This document shows positions 1 to 5,827 of a stretch of 10,241 nt of DNA, in pieces. The stretch is taken from positions 1-10,241 of the forward strand of contig CALBYK010000189.1 in NCBI GenBank assembly GCA_937889855.1. The letters run 5' to 3'. Source of the stretch: an uncultured Prevotella sp. (GTDB taxonomy: Bacteria; Bacteroidota; Bacteroidia; Bacteroidales; Bacteroidaceae). The notes beneath the pieces are model-generated. The model made no database searches and had not been told where the DNA came from. It saw only the letters and a program-made list of their open reading frames with translations. Numbering within the stretch: the first letter of the stretch is position 1; the number at the start of each line of letters is the position of its first letter. Both the position numbers and the translations under genes were made by a program.

Positions 1-996
1 AGGGAGAGGCTTGGCGCCGATGTCCTCACAGAACTGTAGATACTCGAAGTAGCCAAGACCCATGCTCTGTTGGTAATTCCAAATATTCTGCTCTGCCTTG
101 CGCTGTTCTACAGGTCCGATGGTGTTCTTCCAATTGTAGATGTTGGCAATGCCGTCACCATGAGACAAACAACCGCCTGGGAATCTGACGAAAGATGGCT
201 TGAGAGCCGCCACTGTCTCAGCCAAATCCTTGCGCAATCCGTTGGCGTGCCCCTTGTAGGTATCGGTCGGGAAGAGAGACACAATGTCGATGTCGATGGT
301 ACCAGTCTGTCCGAACTGCAAGGCGAGTGTAGCAGAGTCAGCTTCTTCCTTTGCCTTGAGCGTAAATTCATATTTCTTCCAAGATTCAGAATTGGCGGTG
401 AAGGTGGTGTCGGCAATAACATAGCCCTTCTTGCTTCTGAGGCTAACATATACTGGCATACCTTTGCCATCCTTAGGGTTGAGAACCCAGTCGTCCTGCC
501 AATTTCCCGTAGGTTTCTTGACGATATTCTTCATGAAGGCAGAGAAGCGGTAGGTAGCATCTTTCTTGATGACCATGCCATCATAGCCATGATTACGAAT
601 GCCGGGGCCTTTTCCTCTCACTGTCTTCACATTCACTTCCAGGTAGTGAGGGTTGTTGGGATGGATTGGAGCCTTGCTTTCGAGTGAAAGCGTTGCAATG
701 GTGTTGCCCCATTTTAGGTATTCCCATCCTGTGAAGTAATGCCAACCACCCTTAGGTTGTTTGTGGGCATCGATGTCGGATGGAGTATATTCGAAAGAGC
801 GGTTTTGCACCAATTCTGCATACAAGCCACCATCGGCTGCGTAGTTGAGGTCTTCGAAGAATATTCCGAAGAGGTTCTTGCTGATACCCTTGCTTGCAGT
901 TGTTGTCTGGCTTGAAGTTGTTGTCTGGCTTGAAGCCATGGTTGGTAGAGTGGCGAGTGCAAGCAGTGCTGCTGAAAATAATGTTTTCTTGTTCAT
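1..996 (-). CDS. GH51 alpha-L-arabinofuranosidase, secreted (partial, C-terminus outside window)
   Basis: The enzyme removes terminal alpha-L-arabinofuranosyl groups from arabinan, arabinoxylan or similar plant glycans. Only the first 332 residues are in the window; the frame stays open to base 1. The start at 996 gives a typical signal peptide (MNKK, then a hydrophobic stretch to about residue 20, ending MASS) with no lipobox Cys. Then comes a threonine/serine-rich repeat (SSQTTT twice, residues 22-33). The first barrel strand, residues 40-70, carries the GH51 hallmark NLFGIFFEDLNYAADGG and GLYAELVQNRSFEY. Residues of about 75-245 look like the carbohydrate-binding-like beta domain inserted in this GH51 subtype. 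The barrel resumes with SFVRFPGGCLSHGDG at 268-282. The catalytic acid/base (in an NE motif) and nucleophile lie beyond the window, so activity cannot be checked. It starts 26 bases after the GH43 stop, in the same direction, which implies one operon. Family assignment is firm; substrate is inferred. Confidence 0.9.
   Translation of the reverse strand, partial: MNKKTLFSAALLALATLPTMASSQTTTSSQTTTASKGISKNLFGIFFEDLNYAADGGLYAELVQNRSFEYTPSDIDAHKQPKGGWHYFTGWEYLKWGNTIATLSLESKAPIHPNNPHYLEVNVKTVRGKGPGIRNHGYDGMVIKKDATYRFSAFMKNIVKKPTGNWQDDWVLNPKDGKGMPVYVSLRSKKGYVIADTTFTANSESWKKYEFTLKAKEEADSATLALQFGQTGTIDIDIVSLFPTDTYKGHANGLRKDLAETVAALKPSFVRFPGGCLSHGDGIANIYNWKNTIGPVEQRKAEQNIWNYQQSMGLGYFEYLQFCEDIGAKPLP
899..934 (-). 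repeat. Tandem 18-base repeat, two perfect copies, in the GH51 linker
   Basis: On the plus strand the unit gttgttgtctggcttgaa occurs at 899-916 and again at 917-934, with a degenerate partial unit (gcttgca) just before it at 892-898. The length is a multiple of three, so the repeat stays in frame and encodes two copies of a Ser-Ser-Gln-Thr-Thr-Thr unit directly after the signal peptide of the GH51 enzyme. Copy-number change by slippage would lengthen or shorten a flexible linker without a frameshift. Confidence 0.9.
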
Positions 997-1022
997 TATT
1001 TTGAATTTATTCCAGATTTTAA

Positions 1023-2777
1023 CTATAAGTTGTTCTTGGCTGTGGCGTATAGGCCCAGCATATTGCCCACGAAACCTCCGGCCATGTTGGTGCTAAGGAA
1101 GTCGCCCTTGACAGTGGTGCCTATATTCTCGAAATGGGTGCCGTCGAGTGAGTAGGCAAACTGGAAATTGTCGTTGTTGCCCTTCACTTGCAGCATGATT
1201 TCCGCTTTACCATTCACAGGTTTCGTATCCAGTACTTCCGTCTTGTCCTTCCATCTCATGGCAAGTACAAGGGTGTTCTTGCCGTTCTTTTTGGTCAAGC
1301 CGAGAACTATTTGGGCGTTTCGGTTCTGTAGGCAAGCGATACCAGCCAAGTCTTTTTCGCTCTTTGGGGTGTATTTCAACTTGGTTGTGAACGCAAAGTT
1401 ATGGTGCAACTGGCGAGTCCAAAGTGCGGACAAAGCCTTTTTCTCCTCAATATTGTTTTCGAAAGGCATGATGCGCACACCGCCAACATTTTTCTTTTTG
1501 CCTTTCTTGCCAGCATTCTCCAGATAAGCGAAATGGATAGGATTGCAGCGCTCACCTACCCAACGGTAATCGAGTTTATCTGCAGTGAAATTGTCGGTGA
1601 ACCCAAAGTTACCGCAAGCAGCGAATCCCTGGGTACCCTGTTGGTTGCCGACTCCTTTCGGCATCTTCAGCTTAGGTTCCAATGGTATCAAACCATTCTC
1701 GAAAAGTGGCCATTTCCCGCTCCAGTCAACAGGCAGGATAAAGGTCTCACGTCCCAACGTAGCATGACCATCGGCATTAGGCCTTACAGCCAGAAACACA
1801 CCATACCATTTGCCATCTTTGCCTTCCACGACATCAGAATGGCCAGCCCATTCCACCTTGTTCTTGCGGTTAGGGTCGAGGTAACGTTGCGACAAGATAG
1901 GGTTGCTCGGAGCCTCTACGTATGGACCATATACATGGTCGCTCACAAATACCACCTCGCTATGGGTGTCGCCAGTGCCGCCTTCCGCACACATCAGGTA
2001 GTACTTGCCATCTTTCTTATAAAGGTGAGGAGCCTCTATCCAAAATGGATGTTTCTCCAGCTTGGTACCACCATCCACAATGATCTTGTCGCTTCCCTTG
2101 ACCAACTGGTCTGTATTCACGTCATATTCCCATATCTTGATGGCACGATGCCCGCTCCACTTCCGCTCCTTCGGTGCATCGTTGTGTACGATGTAAGCCT
2201 TTCCGTTGTCATCGAAGAAGATGGAAGGGTCGATGCCATTGAAATGGAGATTGATCGGATCACTCCAACCTTTAGCTGGGTCTGTGGTCTTCACCATCAT
2301 GTTGCCCATGTAAGTGGTTTGGGTGGTAATCATATAGAATGTCTTGTTGTGAGGATTGTAGCGGATGGTTGGCGCATAGATGCCGTTGCTGATACCGCCA
2401 CCGCCCACTTTCAACTGTGAGTCTCTGTCCAGCACATGACCTATCTGCTTCCAGTTGACCAAGTCGGTGGAGTGAAAGATAGGCACGCCAGGGAACATGA
2501 CGAACGATGAGCAGACGAGATAATAGTCATCGCCTCGTCGGCAGATGGAAGGGTCGGGATAGCAGCCTTGGAGGATGGGGTTGTAAAACTCATCTGCCTT
2601 CAAGGGATTCTGGGTAAACACGGAGTCGCTTCCCTCGTAATGCACTTCCGAGAACAAAGGCCAAAGCTTGCTGTTGTTCTTGGCTTTGTCATCAGTGTTG
2701 CCTTTGGCAAAACCTGCAAGTGGTGTAGCAAGTGTTGCCGTCAATAAAATGCAGGTTAAAAGATTTCTTGTATTCAT
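1023..2777 (-). CDS. GH43 family glycosidase (beta-xylosidase / alpha-L-arabinofuranosidase type), secreted
   Basis: This is a five-bladed beta-propeller glycosidase expected to cleave terminal xylose or arabinose from plant side chains in the periplasm or at the surface. The 584 residues begin with a signal peptide (about residues 1-24, ending AGFA). The propeller spans about 66-365 with the three GH43 acidic residues visible: base Asp75 in CYPDPSI, pKa-modulating Asp183 in GIDPSI, and acid Glu248 in FWIEAPH; His313 in AGHSD fits the conserved central His. Residues of about 390-582 look like the C-terminal concanavalin-like beta-sandwich found in beta-xylosidase-type GH43 enzymes (FTDNFTADKLDYRW, then MLGLYATA at the end). 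All catalytic residues are intact. The start at 2777 is the one that yields the signal peptide. GH51 follows after 26 bases. The choice between xylosidase and arabinofuranosidase cannot be made from motifs alone; the GH51 partner favours arabinose-bearing substrates. Confidence 0.92.
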   Translation of the reverse strand: MNTRNLLTCILLTATLATPLAGFAKGNTDDKAKNNSKLWPLFSEVHYEGSDSVFTQNPLKADEFYNPILQGCYPDPSICRRGDDYYLVCSSFVMFPGVPIFHSTDLVNWKQIGHVLDRDSQLKVGGGGISNGIYAPTIRYNPHNKTFYMITTQTTYMGNMMVKTTDPAKGWSDPINLHFNGIDPSIFFDDNGKAYIVHNDAPKERKWSGHRAIKIWEYDVNTDQLVKGSDKIIVDGGTKLEKHPFWIEAPHLYKKDGKYYLMCAEGGTGDTHSEVVFVSDHVYGPYVEAPSNPILSQRYLDPNRKNKVEWAGHSDVVEGKDGKWYGVFLAVRPNADGHATLGRETFILPVDWSGKWPLFENGLIPLEPKLKMPKGVGNQQGTQGFAACGNFGFTDNFTADKLDYRWVGERCNPIHFAYLENAGKKGKKKNVGGVRIMPFENNIEEKKALSALWTRQLHHNFAFTTKLKYTPKSEKDLAGIACLQNRNAQIVLGLTKKNGKNTLVLAMRWKDKTEVLDTKPVNGKAEIMLQVKGNNDNFQFAYSLDGTHFENIGTTVKGDFLSTNMAGGFVGNMLGLYATAKNNL

Positions 2778-2844
2778 CGTTCTTGATTCGTATTAATATT
2801 GTTATGTTTCGTTTGGCATGCCTTTAGATACTAATTCCTGATGG

Positions 2845-2880
2845 CAAAAGTAATAAGAAGCATCAATAAATGAATGAAAT
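2845..2880 (-). promoter_or_regulatory. Candidate Bacteroidota promoter for the GH43-GH51 operon
   Basis: Read on the minus strand, TACTTTTG at 2852 down to 2845 fits the Bacteroidota -7 element TAnnTTTG. The upstream -33 element is weak: a TTCA-containing stretch lies about 22 bases further up at 2878-2875. Transcription would start near 2838 and leave a leader of about 60 bases before the GH43 start. The weak -33 element may mean that an activator is needed, which is usual for glycan-utilisation genes, but that is inference. Confidence 0.4.
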
Positions 2881-2977
2881 TATAGTGAAAATACTTACAC
2901 TTATAGATAAATGTATCGTCGCTCATCAAAAATCAAACATAGTGTATGTGCAAACTTTTTTATTTGGCACAAAGTTT

Positions 2978-3007
2978 TTTGTATATCTTTTATTTTTAGT
3001 AACTTTG
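2978..3007 (+). promoter_or_regulatory. Bacteroidota-type promoter of the queuosine operon
   Basis: TAACTTTG at 3000-3007 is an exact match to the -7 consensus TAnnTTTG, and TTTG at 2978-2981 (end of a T-run) lies 18 bases upstream, close to the normal spacing of the -33 element. Transcription should start around 3012-3015, giving a leader of about 80 bases that contains the structured element described next. There is no other promoter match as good between here and the transporter start. Confidence 0.7.
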
Positions 3008-3028
3008 CACCCCGAAACAAGGGTGACG

Positions 3029-3048
3029 CGCCAGCCGCGAGGTTGGCG
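3029..3048 (+). promoter_or_regulatory. Leader hairpin with GCGA tetraloop
   Basis: Positions 3029-3036 pair with 3041-3048 in eight consecutive pairs (one G-T wobble), closed by a GCGA loop of the stable GNRA type; 3028 and 3049 can add a G-T pair. It lies in the transcribed leader, just upstream of the putative preQ1 aptamer. Part of its 3' arm (3041-3044) can instead pair with the 3' side of the aptamer, so it may be part of the switching structure. No T-run follows it, so it is not a terminator. Confidence 0.6.
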
Positions 3049-3058
3049 TCCCGGCTAT

Positions 3059-3089
3059 AGAGTGCTTGGTAAACCTCTTAAAAAACAAG
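3059..3089 (+). promoter_or_regulatory. Putative preQ1-I riboswitch aptamer in the leader of the transporter-queF operon
   Basis: The 31-base segment has the layout of the small H-type pseudoknot of class-I preQ1 aptamers. AGAG (3059-3062) can pair with CTCT (3075-3078) as stem P1. CTTG (3065-3068) in the loop can pair with CAAG (3086-3089) as stem P2. An A-rich strand of six A (3080-3085) links P1 to P2, as in the known tails. A C lies directly 5' of the 3' P1 strand (3074), where Thermoanaerobacter-type aptamers place the base that pairs with preQ1. The element ends four bases before the transporter ATG, so ligand binding would bury the start region. The operon it precedes imports and makes preQ1-pathway bases, which supports the call. 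Weak points: P1 is only four perfect pairs and the loop sequence is not a textbook match. Confidence 0.65.
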
Positions 3090-3093
3090 AAAC

Positions 3094-3789
3094 ATGCAAA
3101 CAAACAAGAAACAAGTGAGCGTGCTGTTTATGCTTTTCAGCACGCTGTTCTGCGTTTGTCTGATTACGGCAAACGTGTTGGAAACAAAGCAAATCTCCCT
3201 CGGTCTGTTCGGATTCAGCATCACTGGCGGACTGATAGTGTTCCCTATCTCCTACATCATCAACGACTGCGTGTGCGAAGTGTGGGGCTACGGCAAGGCG
3301 CGGCTGCTCATCTGGCTCGGCTTTGCCATGAACTTCCTCTTCGTGGCGTTCGGCGCGTTGTGCGATGCCCTGCCCGCCGCTCCCTACTGGCACAACCAGG
3401 AGGGTTTCCATGCCGTCTTCGGACTTGCTCCACGCATAGCCTTCGCCTCTTTCCTGGCGTTTCTCGTAGGCTCGTTTGTCAACGCCTACGTGATGAGCCG
3501 CATGAAGATTTCGTCGGGCGGCAAGAACTTCTCGGCACGCGCCATAATGTCAACGGTATATGGAGAGGCTGCCGACTCGGTGATTTTCTTCCCGCTCGCG
3601 CTCGGCGGAGTGGTGCCGCTGAAGGAGATACCGGTGCTCATCATCTCGCAGGTGGTGCTCAAGACTGTCTACGAGATTATCGTCCTGCCGATAACCATAC
3701 GTGTGGTGAATGCCACGAAGCGGCTTGAGGGCGAGGATGTCTACGACAATGGCGTGAGCTACAGCGTGTGGAAAATATTCAACATTTAG
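3094..3789 (+). CDS. yhhQ: Queuosine precursor transporter, YhhQ/VUT family inner-membrane protein
   Basis: The protein imports queuosine precursors (preQ0, preQ1 or related 7-deazapurines) across the inner membrane. It has 231 residues, normal for the family, and about six membrane segments (roughly 9-28, 35-58, 70-92, 110-133, 155-175 and 178-203). Family signatures visible are IINDCVCEVWGYGKAR at 55-70, RIAFASFLAFLVGSFVNAYV at 114-133 and STVYGEAADSVIFF at 153-166, with conserved polar and acidic residues inside the membrane segments. The start at 3094 follows the structured leader by a few bases and has no Shine-Dalgarno sequence. The next gene, queF, follows after 18 bases, so the two are almost certainly co-transcribed, and this supports the queuosine role over other uses of this family. 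Exact substrate is inferred. The gene is clearly richer in G and C than the GH43/GH51 genes to its left. Confidence 0.9.
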   Translation: MQTNKKQVSVLFMLFSTLFCVCLITANVLETKQISLGLFGFSITGGLIVFPISYIINDCVCEVWGYGKARLLIWLGFAMNFLFVAFGALCDALPAAPYWHNQEGFHAVFGLAPRIAFASFLAFLVGSFVNAYVMSRMKISSGGKNFSARAIMSTVYGEAADSVIFFPLALGGVVPLKEIPVLIISQVVLKTVYEIIVLPITIRVVNATKRLEGEDVYDNGVSYSVWKIFNI

Positions 3790-3807
3790 AGAAATAAAAA
3801 AATTAAT

Positions 3808-4281
3808 ATGACTACAAATTCAGAAAACCGCCGCGACGAGGGTTTGCAGGCTCTCGGTGCAAAGACAAAGTACCGCGACGACTACGCCCCAGAGGTGCTC
3901 GAGACATTCGTCAACAAGCATCAGGGCAACGACTACTGGGTGCGCTTCAACTGCCCCGAGTTCACATCTCTCTGCCCTATCACCGGACAGCCCGACTTTG
4001 CCGAGATTCGCATAGCCTACGTCCCCGACGTGAAGATGGTTGAAAGCAAGAGCCTCAAGCTCTATCTGTTCAGTTTCCGCAACCACGGCGACTTCCACGA
4101 GGACTGCGTGAACATCATCATGAAGGACCTCATCCGACTGATGGACCCGAAATACATCGAGGTAACTGGCATCTTCACTCCGCGTGGCGGCATATCCATC
4201 TGGCCCTATGCCAACTACGGCAAGCCTGGCACAAAGTTTGAGCGTCTGGCTGAGGAGCGCTTTGCCAAGCACGACATGTAG
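3808..4281 (+). CDS. queF: NADPH-dependent 7-cyano-7-deazaguanine reductase (preQ0 reductase), QueF
   Basis: QueF reduces the nitrile of preQ0 to the aminomethyl group of preQ1 with two NADPH, a cytoplasmic step of queuosine synthesis for tRNA wobble position 34. At 157 residues this is the short single-domain form. The catalytic Cys56 and Asp63 lie in TSLCPITGQPDF (53-64). The QueF signature binding NADPH is seen as ESKSLKLYLFSFRNH (79-93), and His97-Glu98 in DFHED are the substrate-binding pair. All key residues are present. The distance from the transporter stop is 18 bases, so both are in one operon. No other synthesis gene (queD, queE, queC, tgt, queA) is in the window, so pairing QueF with a transporter fits salvage of external preQ0 at least as well as full synthesis. 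A terminator follows 27 bases after the stop. Confidence 0.96.
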   Translation: MTTNSENRRDEGLQALGAKTKYRDDYAPEVLETFVNKHQGNDYWVRFNCPEFTSLCPITGQPDFAEIRIAYVPDVKMVESKSLKLYLFSFRNHGDFHEDCVNIIMKDLIRLMDPKYIEVTGIFTPRGGISIWPYANYGKPGTKFERLAEERFAKHDM

Positions 4282-4308
4282 GCATGGCCGAAGAAACATA
4301 AAAAAAAT

Positions 4309-4354
4309 GAAAGCAGGAAGACTCCACAAAAAAGTTTCTTCCTGCTTTCTTTTT
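4309..4354. terminator. Bidirectional intrinsic terminator between queF and the phosphatase gene
   Basis: Twelve perfect pairs join 4309-4320 (GAAAGCAGGAAG) to 4338-4349, extendable by an A-T pair, with a loop of about 16 bases. On the plus strand five T follow (4350-4354), ending the queuosine operon. On the minus strand the seven A at 4301-4307 become a T-run after the same stem, so the element can also end the phosphatase transcript, whose stop lies at 4408. The two genes converge here. Confidence 0.9.
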
Positions 4355-4407
4355 ATCTAAAACTACAATAATTAGGGGTGCATGTCTTTTATTGAACAAA
4401 CCATATC

Positions 4408-5733
4408 TCACTTGCCAAACGGCGAGATAGGCTCCTTTATATTGTCCACATGTTTTTTCAGCTCAGCAAGACGCCGTGTGTAATAGTCCTTCACGTCGCT
4501 CCACTTATAGTAGGGCCACTGTTTGGTGGCTACGGGGATGTGAACCTCACGCTCGTTGTGCATAATCTTGACAAGCACATCGCCCTGCTTATTGTCGAAG
4601 AATATCATCTGGATGTTCGAAGCCATCGGTGTTGCCTTGAAGTCGCACCAGTGCTTGTATAGTTCGTCAGGATTGTCCACCGCCACATCAAAACCCTCTA
4701 TCTGCAAGAGCGCGAGTAACGGTATCACGTTGCCGTCATGCCCGAAGCGCAGAGTGGCTGCAATGTCGCGGTTGGCAATGGCAGAGTCGGCAGTGGCGAT
4801 GATGTTCTCCACAAGAGTAGAGGCATTTGCCATGACAAGCCCGTCAGACATCCTGGGATTGGCGTTGCATATGTAGAACCTGTAGTTCACGCACTGCCAA
4901 AGGTCGAACATCTCCTTTGTTGTAAACAAGTCGTAGAACGACACCTTAGTCTCCACATCTTGCATGTCCACCGCAATCCAGTAGAATGCCCACATGAGCT
5001 TCTCGCCATTGACACGGCAGCGTATGAAATTGCTGTCGCTGAAAAGCGATTTCACAAGACGGTCGGGATTGACGCGAGCCGACTCAAACTTGCGGTATTC
5101 CTCCACCCACGGTCCATTCTCGCCATTGGTGAAACGGTTCGACTTTTCTGTGTGGTAGTTGAGGTACGGCATATATTTCTCGCTCATCTCGTAGTTGATG
5201 TCGAGTTGTGGACAGAGTCCCTTCAGACGGTCGCCAAAAGCCACCATACTCATTGCGCAGCGGTAAACGACAGTTGAGCGTGCCGACACATTGCGCTTGC
5301 CGCGAAACACCTCAGGGAAATTTCTCACCATACGCTCGGCAATGCCTTGGTGCTGGCGTCGCCCGAGCGGAGTCAGGTCGCCGCCGCGCCCTTTAGTCTC
5401 ATTGAAAACGAGGCGCAGTCTGTTGAGCACATCCTTGCCCAACGCGGTTATGCAGCCTCGCTGCTCTGCTTCCTCAAGCAAAGCTATCGACTGCTCGAAG
5501 TCACCGTCGCCGAGAAGATAGCGCGATCCGTGCCGACCATAATGGCTGATATAGAAAGGCTTATATCCCTTGGGAGCAGGAGTCTGATATGACGCCTCCT
5601 CTGGATAGGCGAGATACACTCCACCTGCCTTGTTGAGGTCGGAGGCTATCTCCTCAAAGGTTGTCTGTGCCGACATCGTACACGAGACTGTGGCCAAGGA
5701 TATGGAGAGAAGGATTGATCGTATTGAAATCAT
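4408..5733 (-). CDS. Secreted histidine acid phosphatase (branch 2; phytase/MINPP-like)
   Basis: This phosphomonoesterase would act outside the cytoplasm on sugar, inositol or other phosphate esters. The 441 residues carry the family active site: RHGSR at 67-71 (nucleophile His68, phosphate-binding Arg67 and Arg71), a third conserved Arg at 152 in SARSTVV, and His332-Asp333 in RFGHDGN. The HD pair is of the classical acid phosphatase/phytase kind; the multiple-inositol-polyphosphate phosphatases usually have HAE here. The N-terminus (1-23) is a signal peptide. It ends in MSAQ, which favours signal peptidase I, but Cys18 in TVSC could also be a poor lipobox, so soluble versus anchored is open. 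The start at 5733 is the one that gives the signal. It lies 94 bases after susD in the same direction, with a hairpin in the gap and no clear promoter, so partial co-transcription with susCD is possible. Phytate as substrate is a guess. Confidence 0.88.
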   Translation of the reverse strand: MISIRSILLSISLATVSCTMSAQTTFEEIASDLNKAGGVYLAYPEEASYQTPAPKGYKPFYISHYGRHGSRYLLGDGDFEQSIALLEEAEQRGCITALGKDVLNRLRLVFNETKGRGGDLTPLGRRQHQGIAERMVRNFPEVFRGKRNVSARSTVVYRCAMSMVAFGDRLKGLCPQLDINYEMSEKYMPYLNYHTEKSNRFTNGENGPWVEEYRKFESARVNPDRLVKSLFSDSNFIRCRVNGEKLMWAFYWIAVDMQDVETKVSFYDLFTTKEMFDLWQCVNYRFYICNANPRMSDGLVMANASTLVENIIATADSAIANRDIAATLRFGHDGNVIPLLALLQIEGFDVAVDNPDELYKHWCDFKATPMASNIQMIFFDNKQGDVLVKIMHNEREVHIPVATKQWPYYKWSDVKDYYTRRLAELKKHVDNIKEPISPFGK

Positions 5734-5786
5734 TGGTTGGTATGTTGTTTTCTTCTAATTTAAATCAAGTAATTTAATCTTCAATC

Positions 5787-5822
5787 GAGGTGTCTGGCTG
5801 AAATCAGACACCTCTTTTTTTT
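5787..5822 (+). terminator. Hairpin with T-tract on the plus strand, in the gap between susD and the phosphatase gene
   Basis: Ten perfect pairs join 5787-5796 (GAGGTGTCTG) to 5805-5814 with an 8-base loop, followed on the plus strand by eight T (5815-5822). This has the full form of an intrinsic terminator for plus-strand transcription, yet no plus-strand gene precedes it. On the minus strand, the direction of the flanking genes, the stem comes a few bases after the susD stop and is preceded by A8 but not followed by a T-run (GATTGAAG follows). There it would act as a transcript-protecting or attenuating stem rather than a strong terminator. Confidence 0.65.
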
Positions 5823-5827
5823 CATGT

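Larger units (their letters stand above)
2778..3093. other. AT-rich divergent intergenic region between the GH43 operon and the queuosine operon
   Basis: These 316 bases hold no convincing gene. The left and middle parts (about 2780-3000) are very AT-rich and contain promoter-like elements on both strands. From 3008 the composition turns GC-rich and forms the structured leader of the plus-strand operon. A second TAnnTTTG match on the minus strand (2941 down to 2934, TATGTTTG) has no properly spaced upstream element, so it is not listed separately. Confidence 0.8.

Noticed and set aside
70..687. Open frame of 205 codons on the plus strand at the left edge
   Set aside because: The opposite strand encodes a GH51 enzyme with clear motifs through this whole stretch, so the plus-strand frame is a shadow.
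1401..2420. Long open frame (339 codons) on the plus strand
   Set aside because: It lies antisense inside the GH43 gene, which has all family motifs in order. The product has no recognisable domain and no start signal.
2934..2941. Second minus-strand TAnnTTTG match upstream of GH43
   Set aside because: The nearest TTTG elements upstream are 9 or 28 bases away, neither of which is a functional spacing.
3009..3025. CACCC/GGGTG hairpin just after the queuosine promoter
   Set aside because: The expected transcription start lies inside the first arm, so the full stem would not be present in the RNA. Only five pairs are formed.
2870..3118. Possible small gene of 82 codons on the plus strand before the transporter
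   Set aside because: It runs through both promoter elements, the structured leader and the start of yhhQ, and its codon content follows AT-rich spacer sequence.
3066..3728. Alternative plus-strand frame of 220 codons overlapping the transporter
   Set aside because: It is arginine-rich with no membrane pattern, while the frame starting at 3094 gives a clear YhhQ protein. It would also start inside the putative riboswitch.
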